From NCBI RefSeq assembly GCF_022095675.1, contig NZ_JAHYSG010000015.1, positions 62,001 through 126,000 of the forward strand: a stretch of DNA of 64,000 bases, in the 5' to 3' direction. The notes under the pieces are model-generated. The model saw only the letters and a list, made by a program, of their open reading frames with translations, searched no databases and had not been told where the DNA came from. Shown here piece after piece: positions 1-9,069 of the stretch. This DNA comes from Dactylosporangium sp. AC04546. Its GTDB lineage: Bacteria > Actinomycetota > Actinomycetes > Mycobacteriales > Micromonosporaceae. The position numbers and the translations under genes were made by a program. The stretch's first letter is position 1. Each line of letters starts with the position of its first letter.

Positions 1-967
1 GCTGGAACGCGGCCCGGAACTTCGGCGACTGCGCGAGGCACAGGGCGATGACGACGATCGCCTTGAACAGCAGCGTGATCTCGGGCGGGACGCCGATCGT
101 GTAGATGGTGATGTCGAGGGTCTTGATGATGACCGCGCCCAGGACCGTGCCGAGGATGGAGAACCGGCCGCCGGCCAGGGATGTGCCGCCGATGACGACG
201 GCGAGGATCGCGTCGAGCTCGATGAGCAGGCCGGCGTTGTTGCCGTCGGCGCTGGACACGTTGGAGCTGATCATCAGCCCGGCGATGCCGGCGCACAGCC
301 CGGCGAAGACGTAGACGGTGAGGATCAGCCAGCGCGAGCGGATGCCGGCCAGGCGGCTCGCCTCGGCGTTGCCGCCGACGGCCTCCAGCAGCATGCCGAG
401 CGCGGAGCGGCGCACGAGCAGCACGGCGAGCACGACGACCAGCGCGGCGATGAGCACGTTGAGCGGCAGGCCGAACCAGTAACCGGCGCCGATCATCTTG
501 TACGGCGAGCTGTTGATCGTGATGATCTGCCCGTCGGTGATCAGCTGGGCGAGGCCGCGCCCGGCCACCATGAGGATCAGCGTCGCGATGATCGGCTGGA
601 TGCCGACGGTCGCGACCAGGAAGCCGTTCCACAGGCCGAGGCCGAGCGACAGCAGCAGCGCCAGGCCGACGGCGAGCAGCACGCCGGTGACGCTGTTCTG
701 GTCGCCGAGGTCGCTGATCTGCAGGCAGGCGAGGGCGCCGGCGATGGCCACGACCGCGCCGACCGACAGGTCGATGCCGCCGGTGGCGATGACCAGCGTC
801 ATGCCGAGCGCGACCAGGGCGAGCGGGGCGCTGGCGCGCAGGATGTCGATGAGGCTGCCGTAGAGGTGCCCCTCACGCAGCTCGATGTTGAAGAAGCTGT
901 GCGAGAACAGCACGTTGACGACCAGCAGGATCACGAGGACCACGAGGGGCCACAGGAAGCGCTTCAC
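1..967 (-). CDS. Sugar ABC transporter permease, YtfT-like (3' end outside window)
   Basis: Inner-membrane permease of a ribose/galactofuranose-type ABC importer; only the N-terminal ~322 residues are in the window because the gene runs off the left edge. Translation begins with a GTG that overlaps the ATPase stop by 4 bases (GTGA), so the two are translationally coupled. Hydrophobic helices alternate with family-typical stretches such as LGMTLVIATGGIDLSVGA and GNAEASRLAGI. With the YtfR-like ATPase and YtfQ-like binding protein upstream it forms one operon. The substrate (galactofuranose or a related sugar) is inferred from the binding protein, not shown here. Confidence 0.9.
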   Translation of the reverse strand, partial: MKRFLWPLVVLVILLVVNVLFSHSFFNIELREGHLYGSLIDILRASAPLALVALGMTLVIATGGIDLSVGAVVAIAGALACLQISDLGDQNSVTGVLLAVGLALLLSLGLGLWNGFLVATVGIQPIIATLILMVAGRGLAQLITDGQIITINSSPYKMIGAGYWFGLPLNVLIAALVVVLAVLLVRRSALGMLLEAVGGNAEASRLAGIRSRWLILTVYVFAGLCAGIAGLMISSNVSSADGNNAGLLIELDAILAVVIGGTSLAGGRFSILGTVLGAVIIKTLDITIYTIGVPPEITLLFKAIVVIALCLAQSPKFRAAFQ

Positions 968-2478
968 AACGGGCCACCTCCGCTCGCGATCGCCGCCATC
1001 AGCCGGTCGGTGTCCACGTCGTCGGTGTTGGGTAGCTCGGTGACCAGGCGGTGGTCCCGCAGTACCGCGATCTTGTGGCTCAGGCGGAGAACCTCTTCCA
1101 GTTCGGCGGAGATGAACAGCACGGCCATCCCGCCGTCGGACAGTTCGATGACGAGCCGCTGGATCTCGGTCTTGGCGCCGACGTCGATGCCGCGCGTCGG
1201 CTCGTCGAGGATGAGCAGCCGGGGCTCGGTGATGAGCCACCGCGCCAGCAGCACCTTCTGCTGGTTGCCGCCGGAGAGGTTGCGCACCGGCAGCTCCGGG
1301 TCGGCGGGGCGGATGTCGAGCGCCTTGACGTACTTCTGGACCAGCTCGTCCTGCCGCCGGCGCGACAGCGGCCGGGACCACCCGCGGGCGGCCTGCAGCG
1401 CGAGCACGACGTTCTCCCGGACCGACAGCTCCTCGACCAGGCCCTCGGTGCGCCGGTTCTCCGAGCAGTAGGCGATGTCGTGACCCATCGCGGTGCGCGG
1501 GCCGTGCATCGCGACCGACTTCCCGTCGATGCTGACCCGGCCGCTGTCGGCCTTGTCGGCGCCGAAGAACAGCCGGGCGATCTCGGTGCGGCCGGAGCCG
1601 AGGAGGCCGGCCAGGCCGACCACCTCGCCCTTGTGGATCGTGAGGCTGAACGGTTCCACCGCACCCGCCCGGCCGAGCCCGTCGGCCACGACGATGGGCT
1701 CGGCGGCGGACAGGTTGCGCTTCGGCTGGTCCTCGAGGCGCTCCAGCGCCGCGAGCTCCTTGCCGATCATGAGACTGACGAGCTCCAGCTGCGGCAGGTC
1801 GGCGACGCGGTGCTCGCCGACCAGCCGCCCGTTGCGCAGGATCGTCATGCGGTCGCACACCTCGTAGATCTGGTCGAGGAAGTGCGACACGAACAGGATC
1901 GCGATGCCCTGCTCGCGCAGCTGCCGCATGACCCGGAACAGCTGGGCCACCTCACCCTTGTCGAGGCTTGAGGTCGGCTCGTCCAGGACGAGCACCTTGG
2001 CCTCGACGTCGATGGCCCGGGCGATCGCGACCATCTGCTGGACCGCGATCGAGTAGGTGGACAGCGGCGCCGCCACGTCGAGGTCCAGCTCCAGGCGGTG
2101 CAGCAGGTCGGCGGCGCGGCGGCGCATCACCCCCCACCGGATGTGCCCGAAGCGGGTCGGCTCGCGGCCGATGAAGATGTTCTCCGCGACCGAGAGGTTG
2201 GCGCAGAGGTTCACCTCCTGGTAGACCGTGCTGATCCCGGCCTGGGTGGCCGCCAACGGGCCGGTGAAGCTCACCGGCTGCCCGTCGAGCACGATCTCGC
2301 CCGCGTCCGTGCTGTAGACCCCGGTCAGCACCTTGATCAGGGTCGACTTCCCGGCGCCGTTCTCCCCCATGAGGGCGTGGACCTCGCCGGGGTACAGGCG
2401 GAAATCCACGTCCTCGAGGGCCTTGACGCCCGGAAACTGTTTGCTGATACCGGTCATCGTCAGCATTGCTTCGGTCAT
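964..2478 (-). CDS. Sugar ABC transporter ATP-binding protein, YtfR-like
   Basis: 504-residue tandem ATPase powering import of a monosaccharide. The first cassette has Walker A GENGAGKST near residues 39-47 and Walker B VLVLDEPTSSL; the second has the degenerate P-loop GLLGSGRTEIARL, the signature LSGGNQQK and Walker B LLILDEPTRGID. A degenerate second P-loop and this length are normal for the RbsA/MglA/YtfR class. The start ATG lies 9 bases after the binding-protein stop, and the stop overlaps the permease GTG, consistent with one operon transcribed leftward from about 3.5 kb. Confidence 0.95.
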   Translation of the reverse strand: MTEAMLTMTGISKQFPGVKALEDVDFRLYPGEVHALMGENGAGKSTLIKVLTGVYSTDAGEIVLDGQPVSFTGPLAATQAGISTVYQEVNLCANLSVAENIFIGREPTRFGHIRWGVMRRRAADLLHRLELDLDVAAPLSTYSIAVQQMVAIARAIDVEAKVLVLDEPTSSLDKGEVAQLFRVMRQLREQGIAILFVSHFLDQIYEVCDRMTILRNGRLVGEHRVADLPQLELVSLMIGKELAALERLEDQPKRNLSAAEPIVVADGLGRAGAVEPFSLTIHKGEVVGLAGLLGSGRTEIARLFFGADKADSGRVSIDGKSVAMHGPRTAMGHDIAYCSENRRTEGLVEELSVRENVVLALQAARGWSRPLSRRRQDELVQKYVKALDIRPADPELPVRNLSGGNQQKVLLARWLITEPRLLILDEPTRGIDVGAKTEIQRLVIELSDGGMAVLFISAELEEVLRLSHKIAVLRDHRLVTELPNTDDVDTDRLMAAIASGGGPL

Positions 2479-2487
2479 GGCGGTGTC

Positions 2488-3477
2488 TCAGTACTTACGG
2501 TTCGGGAGGGCGGCCTTGGCCTGCTCGGGAGTGAACGTGGTCTCCTCGGTCAGCACGCGCTGCTCGACCGTCTCGCCCTTGACAACCTTCTTGGCCAGGT
2601 CCATCAGCTGAGGGCCAAGCAGCGGGGAGCACTCGACGATGAAGTTGATCTTGCCAGCGGCCAGGGCCGTCATGCCGTCCTTGACCGCGTCGACCGTGAT
2701 GATCTTGATGTCGACGCCGGGCTTCTTGCCGGCCGCCTCGATCGCCTCGATCGCGCCGAGACCCATGTCGTCGTTGTGCGCGTAGAGCACGTCGATCTTC
2801 GGGTTGGCCTTCAGGAAGGCCTCCATGACCTCCTTGCCCTTGGCCCGGGTGAAGTCACCGGTCTGCGAGGCGATCACCTTGAACTTCGGGTCGGCCTTGA
2901 TCACGTCGGCGAAGCCCGACTTGCGGTCGTTGGCGGGCGCCGAGCCGGTGGTGCCCTGCAGCTCGACGATGTTCACCGTGTCGGTCTTGCCCTGGTACTC
3001 CTTGACCAGCCACTCGCCGGCCTTCTTGCCCTCGAGCACGAAGTCGGAGCCGATGAAGGTCTTGTACAGCGAGGTGTCCTTGGAGTCCACCGCGCGGTCG
3101 GTCAGGATGACCGGGATCTTCGCGTCCTTGGCCTCCTTGAGCACGGTGTCCCAGCCCGACTCGACGACGGGCGAGAACGCGATGATGTCGACCTTCTGCG
3201 CGATGTAGCTGCGGATGGCCTTGATCTGGTTCTCCTGCTTCTGCTGCGCGTCGGAGAACTTCAGCTCGATGCCCGCGGCCTGTGCGGCCTCCTGGATCGA
3301 CTTGGTGTTCGCCGTGCGCCACCCGCTCTCGGCGCCGACCTGGGCGAAGCCCATCGTGATCTTGCCGTCGTCCGCGTTCCCGCCGTTGCTGCCGGCCTCG
3401 TTCTCGCCACCGCAGGCGCCCATGGCGCCGAGGACGAGCAGGCCGCCGAGCACGGCCGCGGACCATCTCTTCAACAC
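2488..3477 (-). CDS. Sugar-binding lipoprotein, YtfQ-like
   Basis: Extracytoplasmic solute-binding lipoprotein of the adjacent sugar ABC importer. I chose the GTG at 3477 because AAGGGA lies about 10 bases upstream and the product begins with a short signal peptide and a lipobox-like AMGAC. The mature part carries GFAQVGAESGWRTANTK, QQKQENQIKAIRSYIAQKVD and ELQGTTGSAPANDRK, which closely resemble E. coli YtfQ, the galactofuranose-binding protein. An in-frame ATG much further upstream would give a 414-residue form lacking a usable signal peptide, so I reject it. It is first in the operon and sits behind a perfect LacI-type palindrome. Confidence 0.92.
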   Translation of the reverse strand: MLKRWSAAVLGGLLVLGAMGACGGENEAGSNGGNADDGKITMGFAQVGAESGWRTANTKSIQEAAQAAGIELKFSDAQQKQENQIKAIRSYIAQKVDIIAFSPVVESGWDTVLKEAKDAKIPVILTDRAVDSKDTSLYKTFIGSDFVLEGKKAGEWLVKEYQGKTDTVNIVELQGTTGSAPANDRKSGFADVIKADPKFKVIASQTGDFTRAKGKEVMEAFLKANPKIDVLYAHNDDMGLGAIEAIEAAGKKPGVDIKIITVDAVKDGMTALAAGKINFIVECSPLLGPQLMDLAKKVVKGETVEQRVLTEETTFTPEQAKAALPNRKY

Positions 3478-3548
3478 TTGGGTGATGTCCCTTCGGGGAT
3501 GTTGGGGTGTCGTGCAGGGGGCGTGCGCTTGGTGCTGCTTCGCTGCTG

Positions 3549-3560
3549 GTGAACGTTCAC
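3549..3560. promoter_or_regulatory. LacI-type operator before the sugar ABC operon
   Basis: GTGAACGTTCAC is a perfect 12-bp palindrome with a central CG, the usual form of LacI-family operators. It lies 72 bases before the binding-protein start and between that operon and the divergent lacI gene at 3723. The regulator that binds it is inferred. Confidence 0.6.
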
Positions 3561-3657
3561 AATCAAGGGCGGATCGCCACGCCGCCGGGGTGTGCGGTGT
3601 GGGGTTCAGCCGCGTAGGCCCGTCGTTACATTGGCCATCGCGCTTGTATTTCGAGAG

Positions 3658-3671
3658 TGTTAGCGTTCTCA
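3658..3671 (+). promoter_or_regulatory. Candidate LacI half-site TGTTAGCG before the first lacI gene
   Basis: The octamer TGTTAGCG starts here and recurs at 5894 before the second lacI gene; neither occurrence has a good second half. Actinobacterial LacI operators often read TGTTAGCGCTAACA, so these could be degenerate autoregulatory sites. Weak evidence on its own. Confidence 0.3.
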
Positions 3672-3722
3672 TGCCGGGCGTCAAGTCCCGGCGCTCGGAT
3701 AGTTGCCGGAAGGAGACACTCG

Positions 3723-4817
3723 GTGGCTGCATCGGTCGTTGGGCCAGACCGCGATCGGCGGGGGCCAGTGGCGCACGGCGGCGGGCCCGAGCTCGACGCC
3801 GTGCAGCCCCCGCTGCGCAAGGTCGGCATGCGCGACGTCGCGCGGCTCGCGGGCGTGTCGCACCAGACGGTGTCCCGGGTGCTCAACAACCTGCCGAACG
3901 TCAGCCCGGCGACCCGCGGCCGGGTGCTCGACGCGGTGCGGGTGCTCAACTACCGCCGCAACCTGGCGGCCCGCACGCTCGTCACCGCCCGGTCCCGCAC
4001 GATCGGGCTGATCGGCTTTGAGACGACCCTGGCCGGCCCGGCGTCGATGATCTACGGCATCGAGAAGGCCGCCCGCGAGGCCGGCTACTACGTGAGCATC
4101 GCGACCGTGCGCTCACTGGACCGCCACTCGGTGCTCGACGCGGTCGAGCAGCTGTGCGCGCAGGCGGTGGAGGGGATCATCGCGATCGCCCCGAAGAACT
4201 CGGTGGCCGACGCGCTGACCCAGGTGCCGGCGGGCACGCCGGCGGTGGGCGTCGGCGGGGCCGATGACGGGTCGGTGCCGATGCTGCGGGTGGACAACGT
4301 CCGGGGTGCCAGCCTGGCGACGCGGCACCTGCTGGAGCTGGGCCATGCGACGGTCCATCACGTGCCCGGACCGGCGGACTGGCCCGAGGCACGCGACCGC
4401 ATCGACGGCTGGCGGCAGACGCTGCACGCGGCCGGCGCGATCGTCCCGCGGGTGGAGCCCGGAGACTGGAGCGCCCGGTCGGGCTACCTGCGCGGGCAGC
4501 GCCTCGCCGTCGACCCGGCCGTGACCGCCGTGTTCTGCGGCAACGACCACATCGCGCTCGGCGTCCTGCGGGCGTTCCACGAGGCGGGCCGCCTGGTGCC
4601 GGGCGAGGTGAGCGTCGTCGGCTTCGACGACACCCCGGAGTCCGGCTACTTCCTGCCCCCGCTGACCACGGTCCACCAGGACTTCGCCGAGCTGGGCCGG
4701 CGCAGCGTCGAGCTGCTCGTCGGCCAGCTGTCGGGCGCGCCGGCCCCGGCCGGCCCGGTCCACCTGGCCCCGCACCTGGTGGTGCGCGCCTCGGCCCGCT
4801 CGTCCCGCGCCGCCTAG
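3723..4817 (+). CDS. LacI-family transcriptional regulator
   Basis: 364-residue regulator with an N-terminal extension of ~35 residues, then the helix-turn-helix MRDVARLAGVSHQTVSRVLNN (about 36-56) and a periplasmic-binding-protein-like effector domain. The GTG at 3723 is chosen because AGGAGA sits about 8 bases upstream. Divergent to the sugar ABC operon, with a palindromic operator between, so it is the likely local repressor responding to the transported sugar. It is clearly paralogous to the next gene: shared HQTVSRVLN, GPASxxxGIE, GDWxARSGY and PPLTTxxQDF. Confidence 0.92.
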   Translation: MAASVVGPDRDRRGPVAHGGGPELDAVQPPLRKVGMRDVARLAGVSHQTVSRVLNNLPNVSPATRGRVLDAVRVLNYRRNLAARTLVTARSRTIGLIGFETTLAGPASMIYGIEKAAREAGYYVSIATVRSLDRHSVLDAVEQLCAQAVEGIIAIAPKNSVADALTQVPAGTPAVGVGGADDGSVPMLRVDNVRGASLATRHLLELGHATVHHVPGPADWPEARDRIDGWRQTLHAAGAIVPRVEPGDWSARSGYLRGQRLAVDPAVTAVFCGNDHIALGVLRAFHEAGRLVPGEVSVVGFDDTPESGYFLPPLTTVHQDFAELGRRSVELLVGQLSGAPAPAGPVHLAPHLVVRASARSSRAA

Positions 4818-4833
4818 GCGGGCGTAGACAGGC

Positions 4834-5871
4834 CTAGGCGGGCCGGGGCGGGGCGGTGCTGCGGCGCAGGATCAGCGTCGGCGTGACCTTCGGGTCGGGG
4901 TCCGGGCGGTCCGGGCCCTCGCGCAGGTCGGCCTCGATCAGCCGCAGCAGGGCCGCGATGCAGCGCCGGCCCACCTCGTCGAAGTCCTGGCGGATCGTCG
5001 TCAGCGGCGGCGAGAGGAACTCGGCCTCGGGGATGTCGTCGAAGCCGACGATGCTGATGTCGTCGGGGACGCGGATGCCGTGCTCGTGGAAGGCCCGCAT
5101 CATGCCCAGCGCCATCTGGTCGTTGCCGGCGAAGACGGCGGTGACGTCGTCGCGGGCGGCGAGTTCCAGGCCGGCGGTGTAGCCGGAGCGGGCGCCCCAG
5201 TCGCCGGTGATGAGCTTCGGCGCGGGCAGGCCGGCCTCCTCCAGGGTGGTGCGCCAGCCCTCGATGCGGCCGTGGGTCTCCAGCCAGTCGCGCGGGCCCG
5301 ACAGGTGCCACACCTTGCGGTGGCCGAGCTCCAGCAGGTGGCGGACCGCCAGGCGGGCGCCGGTGACCTGGTCGACCGAGATGGCCGGGATCTCCCCGCC
5401 GGTGTCGGACTCGACGGCGACGGCTGCCATGCCCAGCGGCATGTTGTGCAGGGCCGCGGCGGCCGCGGTCTGCGGTGCGATGACGACGACGCCGGCGACC
5501 GACTGGTCGGCCAGGGCGTTGAGCGCCTCCACCATGCCGGTGTGGTCGATGCGCTCCAGCGTGACGATGCTGACCCCGTAGCCGGCGGCGCGGGCCGCCC
5601 GCTCGATGCCGAGCAGGGTCGAGGCCGGCCCGTACAGGATCGTGTCGAAGCTGACCACGCCCACCACCCGGGACCGGCGCCCGGCCAGGCCGCGGGCCAT
5701 GGCGTTGGGCCGGTAGTTGAGCTGGCGCACCGCCTCCAGGACCCGCTCCCGGGTCGCCGGACTGACACTCGGATGGTCGTTGAGCACCCGAGACACCGTC
5801 TGGTGGGACACGCCCGCCAGCCGGGCGACGTCGTTCATCACCGCGGCTCTGTTGTGACTGGTCGCGCGCAT
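4834..5871 (-). CDS. LacI-family transcriptional regulator (paralogue)
   Basis: 345 residues with HTH NDVARLAGVSHQTVSRVLNDHPSVSPATRERV near the N-terminus, then a sugar-sensing core (VVGVVSFDTILYGPAS, FAGNDQMALGMMRAFHEHGI, VGFDDIPEAEFLSPPLTT). Converges tail-to-tail with the first lacI gene, leaving 16 bases between stops. The pair probably arose by duplication. Either could control the ABC operon; the near-identical recognition-helix region suggests overlapping operators. Conserved residues are intact. Confidence 0.92.
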   Translation of the reverse strand: MRATSHNRAAVMNDVARLAGVSHQTVSRVLNDHPSVSPATRERVLEAVRQLNYRPNAMARGLAGRRSRVVGVVSFDTILYGPASTLLGIERAARAAGYGVSIVTLERIDHTGMVEALNALADQSVAGVVVIAPQTAAAAALHNMPLGMAAVAVESDTGGEIPAISVDQVTGARLAVRHLLELGHRKVWHLSGPRDWLETHGRIEGWRTTLEEAGLPAPKLITGDWGARSGYTAGLELAARDDVTAVFAGNDQMALGMMRAFHEHGIRVPDDISIVGFDDIPEAEFLSPPLTTIRQDFDEVGRRCIAALLRLIEADLREGPDRPDPDPKVTPTLILRRSTAPPRPA

Positions 5872-5893
5872 CGCCCTCCCCCGCCGTTGATGA

Positions 5894-5907
5894 TGTTAGC
5901 GATGCCA
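5894..5907 (+). promoter_or_regulatory. Candidate LacI half-site TGTTAGCG before the second lacI gene
   Basis: Second occurrence of TGTTAGCG, 22 bases before the start of the leftward lacI gene and 54 before the rightward lipoprotein gene. Same caveat as the site at 3658: only a half-site is convincing. Confidence 0.3.
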
Positions 5908-5947
5908 CGATATGCCGATCGCACGGGGTTTGCGTACGGTGACACCT

Positions 5948-6226
5948 GTGCGGACGAAAACGGCATCCCTCGCGGCAGCCGCGCTGACCGCGGCGCTGCT
6001 CAGCGGCGGCTGCCTCGGACGGGACAAGATCTGCCGTAACGGCGAGTATCCGGCCAAGGCGGTCGGCAACCCGACCGGCCGGGTCTGCGTGCGCGACGGC
6101 CGGGACCCGCCGCCGGGCTACGTGCGCTACCCCGCCGGCAAGGTCCCCGCGCACGTCGACGACGAGTGGGACGTGTACTGGCGGGACAAGACCGTCGACG
6201 AGTCGGGCACCGTCGTCAGCTCGTGA
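5948..6226 (+). CDS. Small lipoprotein (SCO0607-like family)
   Basis: 92-residue predicted lipoprotein: signal peptide with lipobox LSGGC at residues 18-22, then a short mature part containing CRNGEYPAKAVGNPTGRVCV and GYVRYPAGKVPAHVDDEWDVYW. This pattern matches a small actinobacterial lipoprotein family of unknown role (called SCO0607-like from memory). The GTG at 5948 is favoured because TACGGT at 5935-5940 lies exactly 7 bases upstream, fitting a leaderless -10 box. The 3' end overlaps the convergent diguanylate cyclase/phosphodiesterase gene by 11 bases. Function unknown. Confidence 0.8.
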   Translation: MRTKTASLAAAALTAALLSGGCLGRDKICRNGEYPAKAVGNPTGRVCVRDGRDPPPGYVRYPAGKVPAHVDDEWDVYWRDKTVDESGTVVSS

Positions 6227-8447
6227 GGCTGGAGCCTTCGAGAATGGTGGCGATCTCGGCGGCCGCGCCCGGGCGGGCGAACAGGTAGCCCTGGCCGAAC
6301 TCGCAGCCGAGGTCCTGCAGGGTCGACCACTGCTCGTTGGTCTCGATGCCCTCGGCCACCGTCTGCAGCTGCAGGGCGCGGCCGAGCTGGACGACCGCCT
6401 CGGCGAGGGTGGCGTCGCCGTCGGCGGTGTCGATGCCGTCGACGAACGAGCGGTCGATCTTCAGGATGTCCACGGGGAAGCGCTTGAGGTACGACAGCGA
6501 TGAGTAGCCCGTCCCGAAGTCGTCGATCGCCAGGCGCACGCCCAGCGCCTTGAGCCGGCCCAGGGTGTCGATCGTCGAGTCGGTGTCCTGCATGAGCAGC
6601 GACTCGGTGATCTCCAGGACGATCTGGTGCGGGTTGACGCCGGTCTCGGCGAGGATGCCGTCGACCTCCTCGACCAGGCCCTCGTGCTGGAACTGGCGGG
6701 CCGAGAGGTTCACGTTGACCCGGATGCCGCGGGCGAGCGGGAACTCGGCGCTCCAGGCGGCCAGCTGGCCGCAGGCCTGGCGGAGCACCCAGCGGCCGAG
6801 CGGAACGATGAGGCCGGTCGACTCGGCGAGCGGGATGAACGTGTTCGGGCCGAGCATGCCGCGCTGCGGATGCTCCCAGCGGACCAGGGCCTCGACGCCG
6901 ATGAGGCGGCTCGTCGGCAGGTCGACGATCGGCTGGTAGTGCACGACGAACTCCTGGTCGGCCAGGGCGCGCTCCAGCTCGGCGCGGTCCTCGGCCTCGC
7001 GCATGATGTCGGCGTACATCGCCGGGTCGAACAGCGCGTAGCGGTCCCGGCCGGCGCCCTTGGCGGCGTACATCGCCAGGTCGGCGTTGCGCAGCAGCTC
7101 GCCCGGGTCGGGGCCGGCGTCGTCGTCGCCGGCCTTGGCGGTGGCCACGCCGATGCTCGCCGAGCACACGACCTCGCGGTTGCCGAGGCGCAGCGGGCGG
7201 CGGATCGCGGCGAGCAGCCGCTCGGCGAGGTCCATCGCCTCGATCTCGTTGATGTCCTCGACCAGGACGGCGAACTCGTCGCCGCCGAGGCGGGCCAGGG
7301 TGTCGGCGGCCCGCAGCTGCTGGTGCAGGCGCAGCGCGGTGGTCGCGATGAGCTGGTCGCCGGCGGTGTGCCCGAGGCTGTCGTTGACCATCTTGAAGTC
7401 GTCGAGGTCGACGAGCAGCAGGGTGATCCGGCCGCCGCCGCGGCGGTTGCGGGCGATGGCGTGCTCGAGGCGGTCGCGGAACAGGGCCCGGTTCGGCATG
7501 CCGGTGAGCGAGTCGGCGAACGCCTGCCGGGTCAGCTCCTCCTCGAGCTCCTTGCGTGCGGTGATGTCGCGGATGCCGAGCACGACGGCGTGCAGCGCCG
7601 GGTCGTGCTGGAGGTTGGTGCCGGTGACCTCGGCGTGGATGAAGCCGCCGTCGGCGCGGCGGACCCGCGACTCGATGAGCGCGCTCGCCCCGGGCGGGCC
7701 GCCGGCCAGGGCCAGCCACCACTCCATGACGACCGGCAGGAAGTCGGGGTGGGTGATGTCCATGAGCAGGTCGCTGCTCACGTACCCGGGGTCGTAGCCC
7801 AGCATCGTGCGCCACGACGGGCTGGCATACGTCACGCCGCCGCCCGGCTGCACCGCCAGGACCGCGTCGGAGGAGTTCTCCAGCAGCGCCTCGATCCTGC
7901 GCTCGGCCGCGCGGCGCATGGTGTCGAGCCGGCGGCGGTTGCTGGCGGTCCGCGCGCAGAACCAGGTCACGCCCACCATCAGCGCGACGGTCAGCGCCGC
8001 GAGGGTGCCGGTGACGGGCCGGTCGCGGGTGACGACGAGGCCGAGGTACCCCAGGACCGACAGCGACCCGATGCTGATCACGGCCCGCTCGGAGGCGAGC
8101 GCCGCGGTCGAGGCGAGCACGAGCGTGACGCCGGCCGGGTAGATGGCGAGGGCCGCCACGTCGTAGGCGCAGAAGCACAGCAGCAGCGCGACGTTGGCCA
8201 GCCACCAGGTGATGAGGGCCTGGTGCTGCCAGGGCCGGCCGGCCAGCTCCTGCCAGGGCAGGCAGGCGAGGAACGCCTGCGCGATGCCGGCGGCGGCGAT
8301 GAGCCCGACCAGCCAGGGCGAGCCCTGCCAGTCCATCTGGACGCGCACGGCGCCGATGAGGATCACGCCGACGGCGATCCAGGTGCCGAGCCTGATCTGG
8401 CGAGCCCGGTACTCGCCCTCGTGCTGCTCCAGCGCGCTCTCCGACAT
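6216..8447 (-). CDS. Membrane PAS-GGDEF-EAL cyclic-di-GMP protein
   Basis: 743-residue signalling protein. About six transmembrane segments occupy residues 20-165, followed by a PAS domain (~185-305), a GGDEF domain (~310-475) with intact RLGGDEFAVL, and an EAL domain (~490-735) with EALVRWEH, NLSARQF, EITES, DDFGTGYSSLSYLKRFP, KIDRSF and AEGIET. Both catalytic motifs are complete, so it may make and break c-di-GMP or be switched by the PAS/membrane sensor. The ATG at 8447 gives a sensible N-terminus; the open frame upstream of it is the cupin gene read in another frame. Apparently monocistronic. Confidence 0.93.
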   Translation of the reverse strand: MSESALEQHEGEYRARQIRLGTWIAVGVILIGAVRVQMDWQGSPWLVGLIAAAGIAQAFLACLPWQELAGRPWQHQALITWWLANVALLLCFCAYDVAALAIYPAGVTLVLASTAALASERAVISIGSLSVLGYLGLVVTRDRPVTGTLAALTVALMVGVTWFCARTASNRRRLDTMRRAAERRIEALLENSSDAVLAVQPGGGVTYASPSWRTMLGYDPGYVSSDLLMDITHPDFLPVVMEWWLALAGGPPGASALIESRVRRADGGFIHAEVTGTNLQHDPALHAVVLGIRDITARKELEEELTRQAFADSLTGMPNRALFRDRLEHAIARNRRGGGRITLLLVDLDDFKMVNDSLGHTAGDQLIATTALRLHQQLRAADTLARLGGDEFAVLVEDINEIEAMDLAERLLAAIRRPLRLGNREVVCSASIGVATAKAGDDDAGPDPGELLRNADLAMYAAKGAGRDRYALFDPAMYADIMREAEDRAELERALADQEFVVHYQPIVDLPTSRLIGVEALVRWEHPQRGMLGPNTFIPLAESTGLIVPLGRWVLRQACGQLAAWSAEFPLARGIRVNVNLSARQFQHEGLVEEVDGILAETGVNPHQIVLEITESLLMQDTDSTIDTLGRLKALGVRLAIDDFGTGYSSLSYLKRFPVDILKIDRSFVDGIDTADGDATLAEAVVQLGRALQLQTVAEGIETNEQWSTLQDLGCEFGQGYLFARPGAAAEIATILEGSSLTS

Positions 8448-8551
8448 GGCCCGATGATCGGTGCGGGCCGGGCCGACCTGAGCCGGAACGCACCGGTACC
8501 AGGCGCGTCCCGGTTGCGGTCGGGTTGCCGCGGTTGGCTGACGGTTCCCGG

Positions 8552-9022
8552 CTACACCGGGGGCGGCCCGAGCAGCTCGATGCCGTGGCGGGCGGCGGCC
8601 TGCGCGAGGGCGGCCGGATCGACCGGCTGCGGGTCGGGCAGCCGCCGCTCGGCCGCCGGGGTGCCCGCGGCCGCGGCGAAGCCCTCGAACCCGGCCGGCA
8701 CGGTGAGCTGCAGCGTCCGCAGCGGGCGGTCGGCGCCGACCACGAACGTGTGCGGGACGCCGGCCGGCAGCAGGACGAAGTCGCCCCGGCCCGCCTCGAA
8801 GACCTGCTCGCCGCAGTGGTACCGCGCGGTGCCGTCCAACACGTAGAACATCTCGTCCTCGTCGGCGTGGCGGTGCACCGGCGGGGCGAACCCGGGCGGG
8901 TTGACGAACTCGACGACGGTGAGCCGCCCGTGGGTCTCCCGGCCGGTCGCCTTGACCGTCACCAGGCTGCCCAGGAACCACAGTGCCTCGCCGTCGCCGT
9001 CGCGCCTGACGTACGCCTCCAT
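8552..9022 (-). CDS. Cupin-domain protein
   Basis: 156-residue single-domain cupin. Metal-ligand motif 1 reads PPVHRHADEDEMFYVLDG (two His, a Glu) and motif 2 PAGVPHTFVVG. These small cupins bind a metal and act as dioxygenases, isomerases or sensors; the exact reaction cannot be told. The ATG at 9022 is chosen over one 24 bases upstream because GGGAG precedes it at proper distance. Divergently transcribed from the tetR gene with only 47 bases between, so it is the probable target of that regulator. Confidence 0.85.
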   Translation of the reverse strand: MEAYVRRDGDGEALWFLGSLVTVKATGRETHGRLTVVEFVNPPGFAPPVHRHADEDEMFYVLDGTARYHCGEQVFEAGRGDFVLLPAGVPHTFVVGADRPLRTLQLTVPAGFEGFAAAAGTPAAERRLPDPQPVDPAALAQAAARHGIELLGPPPV

Positions 9023-9046
9023 TTGACCATACTCCCGTCTAGTCAA
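9023..9046. promoter_or_regulatory. Candidate TetR operator between cupin and tetR
   Basis: Inverted repeat TTGAC-N14-GTCAA abuts the cupin start. A second pair, CATACT at 9028 and AGTATG at 9056, brackets the same 47-base divergent spacer. One of these is probably the binding site of the TetR protein encoded to the right. Confidence 0.35.
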
Positions 9047-9069
9047 TGTTCCGTTAGTATGACGGATTG

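Noticed and set aside
3478..3732. N-terminal extension of the sugar-binding protein to an upstream ATG
   Set aside because: It would bury the lipobox and signal peptide inside the protein and read through the operator region; the GTG at 3477 has a ribosome binding site.
6127..8981. Longer minus-strand frames around the GGDEF-EAL gene
   Set aside because: The part beyond 8447 reads through the cupin gene in another frame and lacks any conserved domain.
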